From Candidatus Hodarchaeota archaeon (GTDB lineage: Archaea > Asgardarchaeota > Heimdallarchaeia > Hodarchaeales > Hodarchaeaceae): a DNA stretch of 5,916 bases. Positions 1-5,269 of the stretch are shown here, in pieces. The position numbers and the translations under genes are program-made. The notes below the pieces were generated by a model that worked only from the letters and a program-made list of their open reading frames with translations, did no database searches and was not told the DNA's origin. Positions within the stretch are counted from its first letter, which is position 1; each line of letters opens with the position of its first letter. Location of the stretch: contig JAEOTU010000199.1 of NCBI GenBank assembly GCA_016839665.1, positions 1-5,916 on the forward strand. Direction: 5' to 3'.

Positions 1-271
1 ATGCTTCTTGTCCAGGAGGAAATAACGGACTAACCAGTAATACGCATAAGGGAATGATATTAGCAAATGAAAAGAAGTATATTTCATTTAAAGTAGCTTT
101 TACGTCTATATAGTATAAGAGTTTCAGGAAATAAAAAATTGTGATCGTAGTATAGAATGTTAGAAATATTAGACTTAATGCGATATTATCCTCATCTCTA
201 ATGAAAAAGAATATACTTGCTGCGAGACCCATGAGGAAAACAAAATAAGCAATTGAATGTCGTGAAACGAT
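1..271 (-). CDS. Multi-pass membrane protein, N-terminal part (cut by window edge), possible paralogue of the upstream RING membrane protein
   Basis: About 90 codons are open on the minus strand and run off the left edge. The translation begins IVSRHSIAYFVFLMG and has three hydrophobic segments, at about residues 7-23, 31-50 and 66-84. The upstream RING protein has the same layout: x-V-x-R at the N-terminus, then three helices at nearly the same positions. Residue identity is low, so paralogy is plausible but not proven. The start is odd. A strong GGAGGT (284-279) sits 7 bases before ATC at 271-269, exactly where the neighbour's first residue aligns. There is no in-frame ATG, GTG or TTG between the stop at 304-302 and an ATG at 232-230, and that ATG lies inside the first membrane helix. 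Either an ATC start or an ATG-to-ATC base error fits. It follows the RING gene after 5 bases, so it is probably co-transcribed. Whether it also ends in a RING domain cannot be seen. Confidence 0.72.
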   Translation of the reverse strand, partial: MVSRHSIAYFVFLMGLAASIFFFIRDEDNIALSLIFLTFYTTITIFYFLKLLYYIDVKATLNEIYFFSFANIIPLCVLLVSPLFPPGQEA

Positions 272-276
272 CCTGA

Positions 277-1434
277 TTACCTCCAGCGACTGTTTAGATA
301 ATTATTTTGATACATTTTAATTAATTTCTCATAACTTTTCCCCGAAAGCCGATATAATTTCTCCGTTGAAAGTGGTTTATTGCAACGGGAGCAGATATTC
401 GCCACACTCAACCATTTCTCCAGTTCATGGGAATGTGCAGGATGTCTGCATTGAGGGCATATAACAACCCGTTTATCTGCCTCTGTGGGAAATTCATAAC
501 AAAATATGCAACGAAAATCATCTTCTGTTAAATGTTGGCCCACAGGTATGAGTTTTGAAAGAATAGCTGGAGATATTTTTTCTATACGGGTTATATTTAC
601 CCCTGTGTCTATTCCTGGAACAACTTTCACTGAACTATGAGCTGAGGTTCGTACTCTGCTCATTGTCTCGGGTGAACTTGGTCGTACTACTGTCGACAGA
701 GAATTTCGAGAAGGTTGTGGTTGTCTACTCGGTCGTGAAGATATTTGGGGTGCTCTGTTTCGACTAGTCTGTCTAGGCGATGATTGTTGAAGTCTTCTAT
801 CAACATGTATTCTACGGATTGGTACTAATATGATCTTTAATATATAATGTTGAACAAATAGAATTAAACTTATTGAAATAAACCCTAATCCACTGAGTTC
901 TATAGATCCTGTTTGGATCCAATAGAAACCTAAACTTACAAACATCCCGACATTATATAGAATAACAAATTCATTTTGATACTTCTTTCTAAAGACGAAA
1001 ACCACAGGATAACGTCCAGAATAATATCGTTGGATAAGTATTAACAGGAAAATGAAGGGTAGTAATACAAAAAATACGCTAAATAGATTTAGAAATAAAA
1101 AAAATCTATCTACATTTAGAAAATTAATATCAAGTGTCATTTCAAGAAGAGATGTTTGAAGAAAACCATCTTCTCCTAATGAAGCTTGTTGAGCGAGTAA
1201 TGTTCCCCCTAAGGCAATCAATGATGGAATTACGATGAATACAGCAGAAGCAATTGGTGCATTAAAACGTTGAAAGTATCGCCACTCATCAAATAATTTA
1301 ATAGATGAAACAATTACTAAAGTAATATAAAAGATGGTTAGAGCGACTTCTGCTTGTTGTTCAGTAATTAATGTGAGTACCGTAAAAACAATTCCCACAG
1401 CACAAATGGAAAGATATGTATTCCGTCCAACCAA
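277..1434 (-). CDS. Membrane-anchored RING-type ubiquitin ligase (E3) candidate
   Basis: This 385-residue protein has about six hydrophobic helices (residues ~5-24, 29-47, 59-81, 110-135, 155-174, 180-205). A basic Ser/Arg/Gln/Pro-rich linker follows (~206-260), then a C-terminal zinc domain (~305-355). The zinc domain shows C309-x2-C312, C326-x2-C329, H331, H334, H336, W341-L342 and C348-x2-C351. The C-x-H-x-x-H and the Trp-Leu after it match a RING-H2 finger, but the usual sixth ligand position is Glu337, and H336 or C326 may substitute. RING proteins bind a charged E2 and direct ubiquitin transfer. The clustering with E1, E2 and modifier genes supports that role at the cell membrane, with the RING presumably cytosolic. 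The start is TTG at 1434, preceded by TGAGGT 10 bases upstream, 18 bases after the JAMM stop. Eukaryotic multi-pass membrane RING ligases have a similar overall plan, but homology of the membrane part is not claimed. Confidence 0.85.
   Translation of the reverse strand: MVGRNTYLSICAVGIVFTVLTLITEQQAEVALTIFYITLVIVSSIKLFDEWRYFQRFNAPIASAVFIVIPSLIALGGTLLAQQASLGEDGFLQTSLLEMTLDINFLNVDRFFLFLNLFSVFFVLLPFIFLLILIQRYYSGRYPVVFVFRKKYQNEFVILYNVGMFVSLGFYWIQTGSIELSGLGFISISLILFVQHYILKIILVPIRRIHVDRRLQQSSPRQTSRNRAPQISSRPSRQPQPSRNSLSTVVRPSSPETMSRVRTSAHSSVKVVPGIDTGVNITRIEKISPAILSKLIPVGQHLTEDDFRCIFCYEFPTEADKRVVICPQCRHPAHSHELEKWLSVANICSRCNKPLSTEKLYRLSGKSYEKLIKMYQNNYLNSRWR
279..284 (-). promoter_or_regulatory. Strong ribosome-binding site GGAGGT of the left-edge membrane gene
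   Basis: On the minus strand GGAGGT overlaps the TAA stop of the RING gene and lies 7 bases before the ATC codon at 271. It supports translation starting near 271 rather than at the downstream ATG at 232, which is 46 bases away. Confidence 0.65.
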
Positions 1435-1444
1435 CTAGATTTAA

Positions 1445-1450
1445 ACCTCA
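1445..1450 (-). promoter_or_regulatory. Ribosome-binding site TGAGGT supporting the TTG start of the RING gene
   Basis: TGAGGT on the minus strand lies just after the JAMM stop codon and 10 bases before TTG at 1434. The first two codons read Leu/Met-Val, and no ATG lies in a better position. Confidence 0.55.
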
Positions 1451-1452
1451 CA

Positions 1453-2379
1453 TCATTTTTCATGGTCATATTCTAAAAACATACGGCCCTTCTCCTCTGT
1501 GAGAGGAAGGAGCGTATTTATTATTTCAGGAAGACTTTCTAAGGGGCAATTCAATACCCTATAATGAGGTTCTTCCCATGTTTTCATATCTTCCTTTAAA
1601 CGAAAGATTTTGAAACCATAAGAACTATTGGAAATCTTTGTAGGGTCAATAACCAAAGCAATAGGGGCAGTAATCTGTGAATTCCGTGCTCCAAGTCGTT
1701 GATAACGAACTTGAGTCTCATAATCCGTTTGACTCATGAATGCTCCATATGAAGGATGTGAATGGTACCATCCAAGAATAATTTGGTTTTTATTATGAGA
1801 TTTAATCTCATTATAAACTCTAACCATAGATTGTGGGTCGTGAATCTGAGTATTCACGTTTGTACCATGCCCAATCGGAAAAGCATCTTCTATAACTAAG
1901 CAGGCTAATGGTGTATCATTACTTTCTATATGACCTGTAAGGAGACCAATCACCTCTATCCAATCTCTTTGGGGTACGTCTGGATTTGCATATTTTAACG
2001 CGTGTAGAGCTAGTTTTATATAGGCTTTAAGATGAATTTTCACTCGAGAAGTATCTGATTCGGGGTTTAAGTCATTCAAACTTAAATCAACACTTTCTAA
2101 GTCCTCTAAGATATTCTGTTTTTGATGTTCCCCCTTTTCAATAGATTCAGATTTAGGGGAAGATTTTTTATCTAGTCTTGAAGTAATTAAATGGGACGGA
2201 ACTATTTGTATTTCTTTGCTTGTTAAACTTTCAAAATCCGTATTAGGCTGATAATTAAAGGTAGGTACTTTAAATGTAAAGGAAAAAGTCTCCGGATCGA
2301 AGGTTAAGGAAAGATCTCTAAGTAATAATTCGAAAATGTTCTTTAAGGCCTTTTTCTCTTCTACCATTTTTTTAACCAT
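1453..2379 (-). CDS. Rpn11-like JAMM/MPN+ metalloprotease, candidate deubiquitinase and modifier-processing enzyme
   Basis: This 308-residue protein has a complete JAMM zinc-protease motif: E142 in IEVIGLLTG, H206-x-H208-P in GWYHSHP, then S216 and D219. The stretch from about residue 112 to 260 follows the order seen in proteasomal Rpn11: an N-terminal helix, E-V-x-G-L, a G-W-Y-H-S-H-P core, and a V-I-D-P strand at 243-246. H206, H208 and D219 should bind zinc and E142 should activate water, hydrolysing isopeptide or peptide bonds after the modifier C-terminus. Residues 1-110 form an extra, charged N-terminal region not found in Rpn11. It has a short hydrophobic helix at ~10-25 and a probably disordered section at ~65-110. 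The gene lies 19 bases after the E2 gene. The ribosome-binding site is weak, and a second Met at residue 5 is an alternative start. Inferred roles are removing the tail of the second modifier and deconjugation. Confidence 0.93.
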   Translation of the reverse strand: MVKKMVEEKKALKNIFELLLRDLSLTFDPETFSFTFKVPTFNYQPNTDFESLTSKEIQIVPSHLITSRLDKKSSPKSESIEKGEHQKQNILEDLESVDLSLNDLNPESDTSRVKIHLKAYIKLALHALKYANPDVPQRDWIEVIGLLTGHIESNDTPLACLVIEDAFPIGHGTNVNTQIHDPQSMVRVYNEIKSHNKNQIILGWYHSHPSYGAFMSQTDYETQVRYQRLGARNSQITAPIALVIDPTKISNSSYGFKIFRLKEDMKTWEEPHYRVLNCPLESLPEIINTLLPLTEEKGRMFLEYDHEK

Positions 2380-2398
2380 TTGCCATTAATCTTGGTTC

Positions 2399-2926
2399 TC
2401 ACCATTTCTTATTTGCATATTTTTTGGTTATCTTGCGAGCTTTTGTAATGAAATTCTTCCTATTGCTTAAATACTCTTGAGCTGCCTTTTTATTGAATAC
2501 ATCATGGGGATTTGTGTAAGCTGTATCAATATTGAACATAGCAAGAATCGAATATATGATTGTACCAATGTTCTTCGATGGAGACCAACCATCTGGTCTT
2601 CCGATTAAGTCAGGGTCAACAAGAGCTAAGCAAATATTCCGTTTCCCCTTATACTCATCAGGTTTCGGCCAAAAGTTTGGATGCCAAATTGGTGTGTGCA
2701 AACGAACGAATGGGGGAGAATAGGGATAATTTGGTCCAAAATTAACTTCTAACTTGAATTTTCCTTTCTCGTACGGAGTTCCTTTAGGCCCCTCTAGAAG
2801 GACTGCAAGGTGTTCAACTGATTTTTTCCCACCTGGGAATGCTTTTAGTTGTTTGACAGTTTTTTGCTTATATAACTTCTTTAATTGATTATAATCATCA
2901 GCAATCCTTTTAATACGTATAGACAT
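2399..2926 (-). CDS. E2 ubiquitin-conjugating enzyme (UBC fold)
   Basis: This 175-residue protein spans a full UBC domain (~1-155). The N-terminal helix 1 is basic, as expected for E1 binding. YPYSPP at 67-72 is the usual Pro-rich turn, HPN lies at 82-84, and the catalytic cysteine is C99 in NICLALV. GWSPS at 113-117 corresponds to the conserved Trp-Ser-Pro loop that contacts RING ligases. D142 in NPHD sits where an active-site aspartate is found in UBE2D-type enzymes. It should accept the modifier from the E1 as a thioester and pass it on with the RING protein. Compared with UBE2D, the spacing from HPN to Cys (15 versus 8 residues) and from Cys to the Trp (15 versus 8) are each about 7 residues longer, so the active site is framed by two insertions. 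The C-terminus is Lys-rich. A GGAGGT lies 8 bases before the ATG, and the gene follows the E1 by 17 bases. Confidence 0.96.
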   Translation of the reverse strand: MSIRIKRIADDYNQLKKLYKQKTVKQLKAFPGGKKSVEHLAVLLEGPKGTPYEKGKFKLEVNFGPNYPYSPPFVRLHTPIWHPNFWPKPDEYKGKRNICLALVDPDLIGRPDGWSPSKNIGTIIYSILAMFNIDTAYTNPHDVFNKKAAQEYLSNRKNFITKARKITKKYANKKW

Positions 2927-2934
2927 GTAATATA

Positions 2935-2940
2935 ACCTCC
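2935..2940 (-). promoter_or_regulatory. Strong ribosome-binding site GGAGGT of the E2 gene
   Basis: GGAGGT on the minus strand lies 8 bases before the ATG at 2926 and just after the E1 stop. It is the best site in the ubiquitin operon and fixes the E2 start. Confidence 0.8.
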
Positions 2941-2943
2941 TAT

Positions 2944-4194
2944 TTACATAATTTTCAGTGTTAAATAGATTTGAGCGCCATCCTCAAATCCTGTGACTAA
3001 GATTGTCTCATAATTTCGAAGTTTAGCCTCAGAAAGGGTTAAGTTCCAATCAACCTCATTAACCTCTGAAGAGTCAATTCGAAAGATACTTGGGGAAAAC
3101 TCTGGGTCGATTAGGAATTTTTTTTCTTGTCCTAATTTTGTTATAATTTTCTTCAATTGAAATTTTGGCTTAACTTTTATTTTGTAAAGGGGTGTACGAG
3201 TATTACCACACATGGCGCAACTTGAATTCCTTGGTTTCTCCATTTCATAGAATTTCCCAGTGAGTCCATTATAGATCACATAATTGAGTTGAAGAGAGCC
3301 CAATTTCTTTTCATTCTCGGGAGTATGTAGATGGTGGAGGACTTTCACAGCTTCTTGAGATTGCAATGAAGCCATTACGCAATTTATAGTGATTACTGTG
3401 GCTTCATGATTATCAACTATTTGAATAACCTGACCTGTAGAGAACGGTTGAGATACAGGAAAATGGGCTTTAAGCAAGGTGTTTGCATATTTCTTAACTT
3501 CCTCTATTTCTTTCGGTTTCAATATATCAACAGGCCGTCCATGATTCTGTTCAAAGTGTAATTGCCCTTTTAAAATGCAATGTGCAGGTTTACGTGGCAC
3601 ACCAACTAATGTACAAGCACCCAACTGATCTTGTTCGCGTTCTGTTAAAGGATCACATTCTAAACACGCGTTACTGAAAGGAAACACGCAATAGACGTGG
3701 CCATTATAAGCTGCTGTTCCTGCATCAATTAAGGGTTTATGATTGTGAATAGCTCTTCGATTTAATTCTGATCGGGCTTCAATTGAGTCTAAACCTGCAA
3801 TATAGAGATCCGCTTCATGATATAGGTGGGGGGGAAGGTCTTGTAAAGCACAATTGTATCCTTCGATTGTAATAAAAGGATTCATTTCTCTTAGTCGTTT
3901 AGCAGCGAATTCTGCCTTAAATACTCCTTCTGGTGCTCCAATAAATAGTACTTGTCGGTTAAGATTAGAATATTCAACTGTATCAAGATCCACTAGAATT
4001 AATTTTCCGATACTGACCATTGCTAAATTCTTAGCGACTTCGACTCCAAGTCCACCAATCCCGACAACTAGAACAGTACTTTTCTTTAAAGTTTCTTGTC
4101 TCCATCCTGGAAGGCGAAATTGTCGATCAAAGCGTCTCTTTTCTTCGTCAGTAAATTTTTCACTAGTGAAATCTGACACATTTGCCATTTTCAC
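2944..4194 (-). CDS. E1-like modifier-activating enzyme, UBA3-type
   Basis: This protein of about 416 residues is built like UBA3, the catalytic half of the NEDD8 E1. Its ThiF/MoeB adenylation fold has RFDRQFRLPG (21-30, with an arginine finger), GIGGLG at 45-50, D69 and D71, SNLNRQ at 76-81, K93 and D136. The catalytic Cys is C194 in a CT-x4-P-x2-P-x-HC pattern (194-206) typical of UBA2/UBA3. Zinc is probably bound by C177/C180 and C326/C329. Residues ~335-416 resemble the C-terminal ubiquitin-fold domain that recruits E2. It should adenylate the modifier C-terminus, form a thioester on C194 and transfer to the E2. No separate adenylation partner is seen, so a homodimer is likely. The E2 and modifier neighbours argue against a MoeB/ThiF sulfur-transfer role. 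The outer start is GTG at 4194, 6 bases after the modifier stop. ATG at 4188, two codons in, is equally possible, and neither has a clear ribosome-binding site. Confidence 0.96.
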   Translation of the reverse strand: MKMANVSDFTSEKFTDEEKRRFDRQFRLPGWRQETLKKSTVLVVGIGGLGVEVAKNLAMVSIGKLILVDLDTVEYSNLNRQVLFIGAPEGVFKAEFAAKRLREMNPFITIEGYNCALQDLPPHLYHEADLYIAGLDSIEARSELNRRAIHNHKPLIDAGTAAYNGHVYCVFPFSNACLECDPLTEREQDQLGACTLVGVPRKPAHCILKGQLHFEQNHGRPVDILKPKEIEEVKKYANTLLKAHFPVSQPFSTGQVIQIVDNHEATVITINCVMASLQSQEAVKVLHHLHTPENEKKLGSLQLNYVIYNGLTGKFYEMEKPRNSSCAMCGNTRTPLYKIKVKPKFQLKKIITKLGQEKKFLIDPEFSPSIFRIDSSEVNEVDWNLTLSEAKLRNYETILVTGFEDGAQIYLTLKIM

Positions 4195-4200
4195 TCAACT

Positions 4201-4548
4201 TCAAAAATCGAATCCTGCCGTTGAAACAGGAATAATCAAGCATTCTAAACCATTTTCAATATCATAATTAGATAACACATCATCTCTATCAAGGGTACGA
4301 CCACTGATAGAGATATGAAAATCCTGTGGGTTAAGACCGAAAATTCCTCCAAGTGTCTCCTTTAATTCTGGAACTCCCATTTCAGGATCAACTGTGAGTT
4401 TTTCTAATTTTTCACCTGGTCCTATCGTCGATCTGAAGAACAGTGTTATACGGGCCCCACTAGGCACTTTGGTTCTCATTTGAGTTTCTACAATCTCTTC
4501 TTCCTCTTCTTCGATTTCCAATTCATCAAAATCCTCATTTTCAGACAT
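4201..4548 (-). CDS. Ubiquitin-like modifier precursor (second copy, with C-terminal tail FDF)
   Basis: This is a 115-residue protein with an acidic N-terminal tail (1-30, including a run of six Glu), a beta-grasp domain (~33-110) and a C-terminus reading STAG-FDF. It is about half identical to the first modifier across the fold, sharing IFGLNP, DFH, SGRTLD-type and IP-x-STAG segments. The GRTLD and NYDIENG stretches align with GKQLE and DYNIQKE of ubiquitin. The three residues after Ala-Gly imply cleavage to expose the conjugating glycine, presumably by the adjacent JAMM protease. The reading frame stays open to 4671, but I chose ATG 4548. It gives MSENEDFDEL, which matches MSDFEDLDF of the first modifier, and a GGAG lies 9 bases upstream. 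A candidate TATA box at 4593-4600 would also put the transcript start inside the longer frame. It is the first gene of the main operon, 6 bases before the E1. Confidence 0.92.
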   Translation of the reverse strand: MSENEDFDELEIEEEEEEIVETQMRTKVPSGARITLFFRSTIGPGEKLEKLTVDPEMGVPELKETLGGIFGLNPQDFHISISGRTLDRDDVLSNYDIENGLECLIIPVSTAGFDF

Positions 4549-4591
4549 TGAATAAGACTCCATTCCAATTTTTTTCGTTGGAAGCATTTTA

Positions 4592-4602
4592 CTATATTTA
4601 AT
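4592..4602 (-). promoter_or_regulatory. Candidate archaeal TATA box for the modifier-E1-E2-JAMM-RING operon
   Basis: ATTAAATATAG on the minus strand ends about 44 bases before the ATG at 4548. With the usual archaeal spacing, transcription would begin near 4570, giving a leader of about 20 bases. The upstream element is not clearly purine-rich, so this is a moderate call. It implies that the second modifier operon can be expressed apart from the first modifier. Confidence 0.45.
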
Positions 4603-4743
4603 CTGGTAAAAAAGCTTTAGAGAACTACTCTTTACTGGTGAATAAATATCGAGTTCAATCATTTTAATCATTCCTAATTAGTGTGTGATTTCATTTTCGA
4701 GAAATTTCGATTTTGGATATCGTGTTAATCCTTCTGTAGTAAT

Positions 4744-4806
4744 GAGAAAGAAAGGATGATTTCTTTCTCTCAGTTTACAAAACCGAGAAAGAAAGCCTCT
4801 CATCCT
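4744..4806 (-). terminator. Long hairpin with a duplicated third arm after the first modifier gene; candidate terminator or RNA-processing element
   Basis: On the minus strand, AGGATGA (4806-4800, including the stop codon) pairs with TCATCCT (4759-4753). Inside it, TTTCTTTCTC (4794-4785) pairs with GAGAAAGAAA (4769-4760). Together this is about 17 base pairs with a 5-base bulge. A second TTTCTTTCTC copy (4753-4744) follows directly. It could act as the pyrimidine-rich termination tract, or it could compete for the same GAGAAAGAAA arm and form a 10-bp hairpin with a 6-base loop. Archaeal termination mainly needs U-rich tracts, so the hairpin may instead stabilise the short upstream mRNA or be a processing site. 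Confidence 0.5.
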
Positions 4807-5147
4807 GCTGTACTATGGGGAATCAAAAGAATTTCGTCGCCATTATCGATACTATAGTCGCCAATGGGAGCTGATTCATCTAAAGTGCGACCAGCGTGAC
4901 TTAAGTGAAAATCATTGGGATTCAAGCCAAATATGTTGGCTAAGGTGTCTCTGACATCTCTAACTGGAGTATTCTCTCCTACACTGAGTTTTTCGGTTCG
5001 TTCAGGTCCAACAGTAGATTTAAAAAATACATTCTTCTTTGGTCCTGCTGTAATGCCAGTAATTGGAGTCTTAGATTGTGTAGGGGTTTTAGATTGAATT
5101 ATTGTTTGTTCTTCTACATTAAAGTCTAAATCTTCAAAATCACTCAT
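4800..5147 (-). CDS. Ubiquitin-like modifier (first copy, mature-ended STAG)
   Basis: This 115-residue protein has a flexible N-terminal tail (1-36, acidic start, then QSKTP twice at 18-22 and 24-28). A beta-grasp fold follows (~37-115) and ends exactly at Ser-Thr-Ala-Gly. AGRTLDES aligns with AGKQLEDG of ubiquitin, and DYSIDNG aligns with DYNIQKE. No residue follows the terminal Gly, so it would be ready for E1 activation without processing. The usual Gly-Gly is Ala-Gly. The position of ubiquitin Ile44 is Ser, and Arg72 is His. All six lysines (20, 26, 37, 38, 43, 53) lie in the tail or first hairpin, so no Lys48 or Lys63 equivalent exists. The long tail recalls SUMO, but the sequence is not SUMO. 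It has its own promoter region and lies 251 bases before the second modifier, suggesting separate control of dose. The start is ATG with a weak GTGAT upstream. Confidence 0.93.
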   Translation of the reverse strand: MSDFEDLDFNVEEQTIIQSKTPTQSKTPITGITAGPKKNVFFKSTVGPERTEKLSVGENTPVRDVRDTLANIFGLNPNDFHLSHAGRTLDESAPIGDYSIDNGDEILLIPHSTAG

Positions 5148-5174
5148 TATTTATCACTTTTTTACTTTTTTCGT

Positions 5175-5198
5175 GAGTTTTTTCTTTATAAGAAACTC
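5175..5198 (-). repeat. Inverted repeat over a minus-strand TATA-like box
   Basis: GAGTTTCTT and its complement (9 pairs, a 3-base TTT bulge in one arm, loop of 3) centre on CTTATAAAG, 28-50 bases before the first modifier gene. It could be an operator over the promoter or a hairpin in the leader if transcription starts further upstream. AT-richness makes chance a real alternative. Confidence 0.4.
5184..5192 (-). promoter_or_regulatory. Candidate proximal TATA box of the first modifier gene
   Basis: CTTATAAAG on the minus strand would place the transcript start near 5163 and give a leader of roughly 15 bases, typical for archaea. It lies inside the inverted repeat at 5175-5198, so a protein bound there would block it. 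It competes with the upstream box at 5222-5231, and the sequence alone does not decide between them. Confidence 0.4.
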
Positions 5199-5221
5199 AT
5201 GTAATATACGTACCACATGCA

Positions 5222-5231
5222 CTATTTAAAG
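5222..5231 (-). promoter_or_regulatory. Candidate distal TATA box of the first modifier gene
   Basis: CTTTAAATAG on the minus strand is close to the archaeal box-A consensus (TTTAWATA). Transcription from it would start near 5200 and give a leader of about 55 bases containing the hairpin at 5175-5198. Confidence 0.45.
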
Positions 5232-5241
5232 CTTACGAAAT

Positions 5242-5268
5242 ACCCGAAACACCCGTAACACCCGAAAC
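5242..5268 (+). repeat. Three tandem 9-bp repeats (ACCCGAAAC) upstream of a TATA box, candidate operator
   Basis: ACCCGAAAC, ACCCGTAAC and ACCCGAAAC follow one another without a gap and end one base before TATATAAA at 5270. They are GC-richer than their surroundings. A weaker unit, TTACGAAAT, may precede them at 5233-5241. Ribbon-helix-helix repressors often bind tandem short repeats, and the gene just downstream encodes such a protein, so self-regulation is possible. The repeats also lie between the two divergent promoters. Confidence 0.6.
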
Positions 5269-5269
5269 C

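Noticed and set aside
2532..2745. Two short plus-strand frames opposite the E2 gene.
   Set aside because: Both are antisense to the conserved UBC core and have no recognisable features.
2944..4194. MoeB/ThiF enzyme for molybdopterin or thiamine sulfur transfer.
   Set aside because: The CT-x4-P-x2-P-x-HC catalytic segment, the C-terminal ubiquitin-fold-like domain and the adjoining E2 point to an E1.
3854..4267. Plus-strand open frame of 137 codons opposite the E1 and modifier genes.
   Set aside because: It lies antisense to a strongly supported E1, resembles no family, and has low-complexity Ser/Pro/Arg composition typical of a shadow frame.
4549..4671. In-frame extension of the second modifier upstream to 4671 (41 more residues).
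   Set aside because: The extra residues do not match the other modifier, whose N-terminus aligns with the Met at 4548. The stretch also contains a candidate TATA box. Starting at 4548 gives the same length (115) as the paralogue.
4915..5097. Plus-strand frame of 60 codons opposite the first modifier gene.
   Set aside because: It is antisense to the conserved beta-grasp coding region, so it is a shadow.
2944..5147. Bacterial antiphage ubiquitin-like operon (Bil or CBASS-type E1-E2-JAB).
   Set aside because: Gene content overlaps, but there are archaeal TATA boxes, a UBA3-like E1 with ubiquitin-fold domain, an Rpn11-like JAMM core and a RING protein, and no cyclase or effector. The archaeal ubiquitin cluster explanation fits better, though a defence role is not excluded.
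5242..5268. CRISPR-like or origin-type iteron array.
   Set aside because: The units are only 9 bp with no spacers, number three, and sit at a promoter. An operator is the simpler reading.
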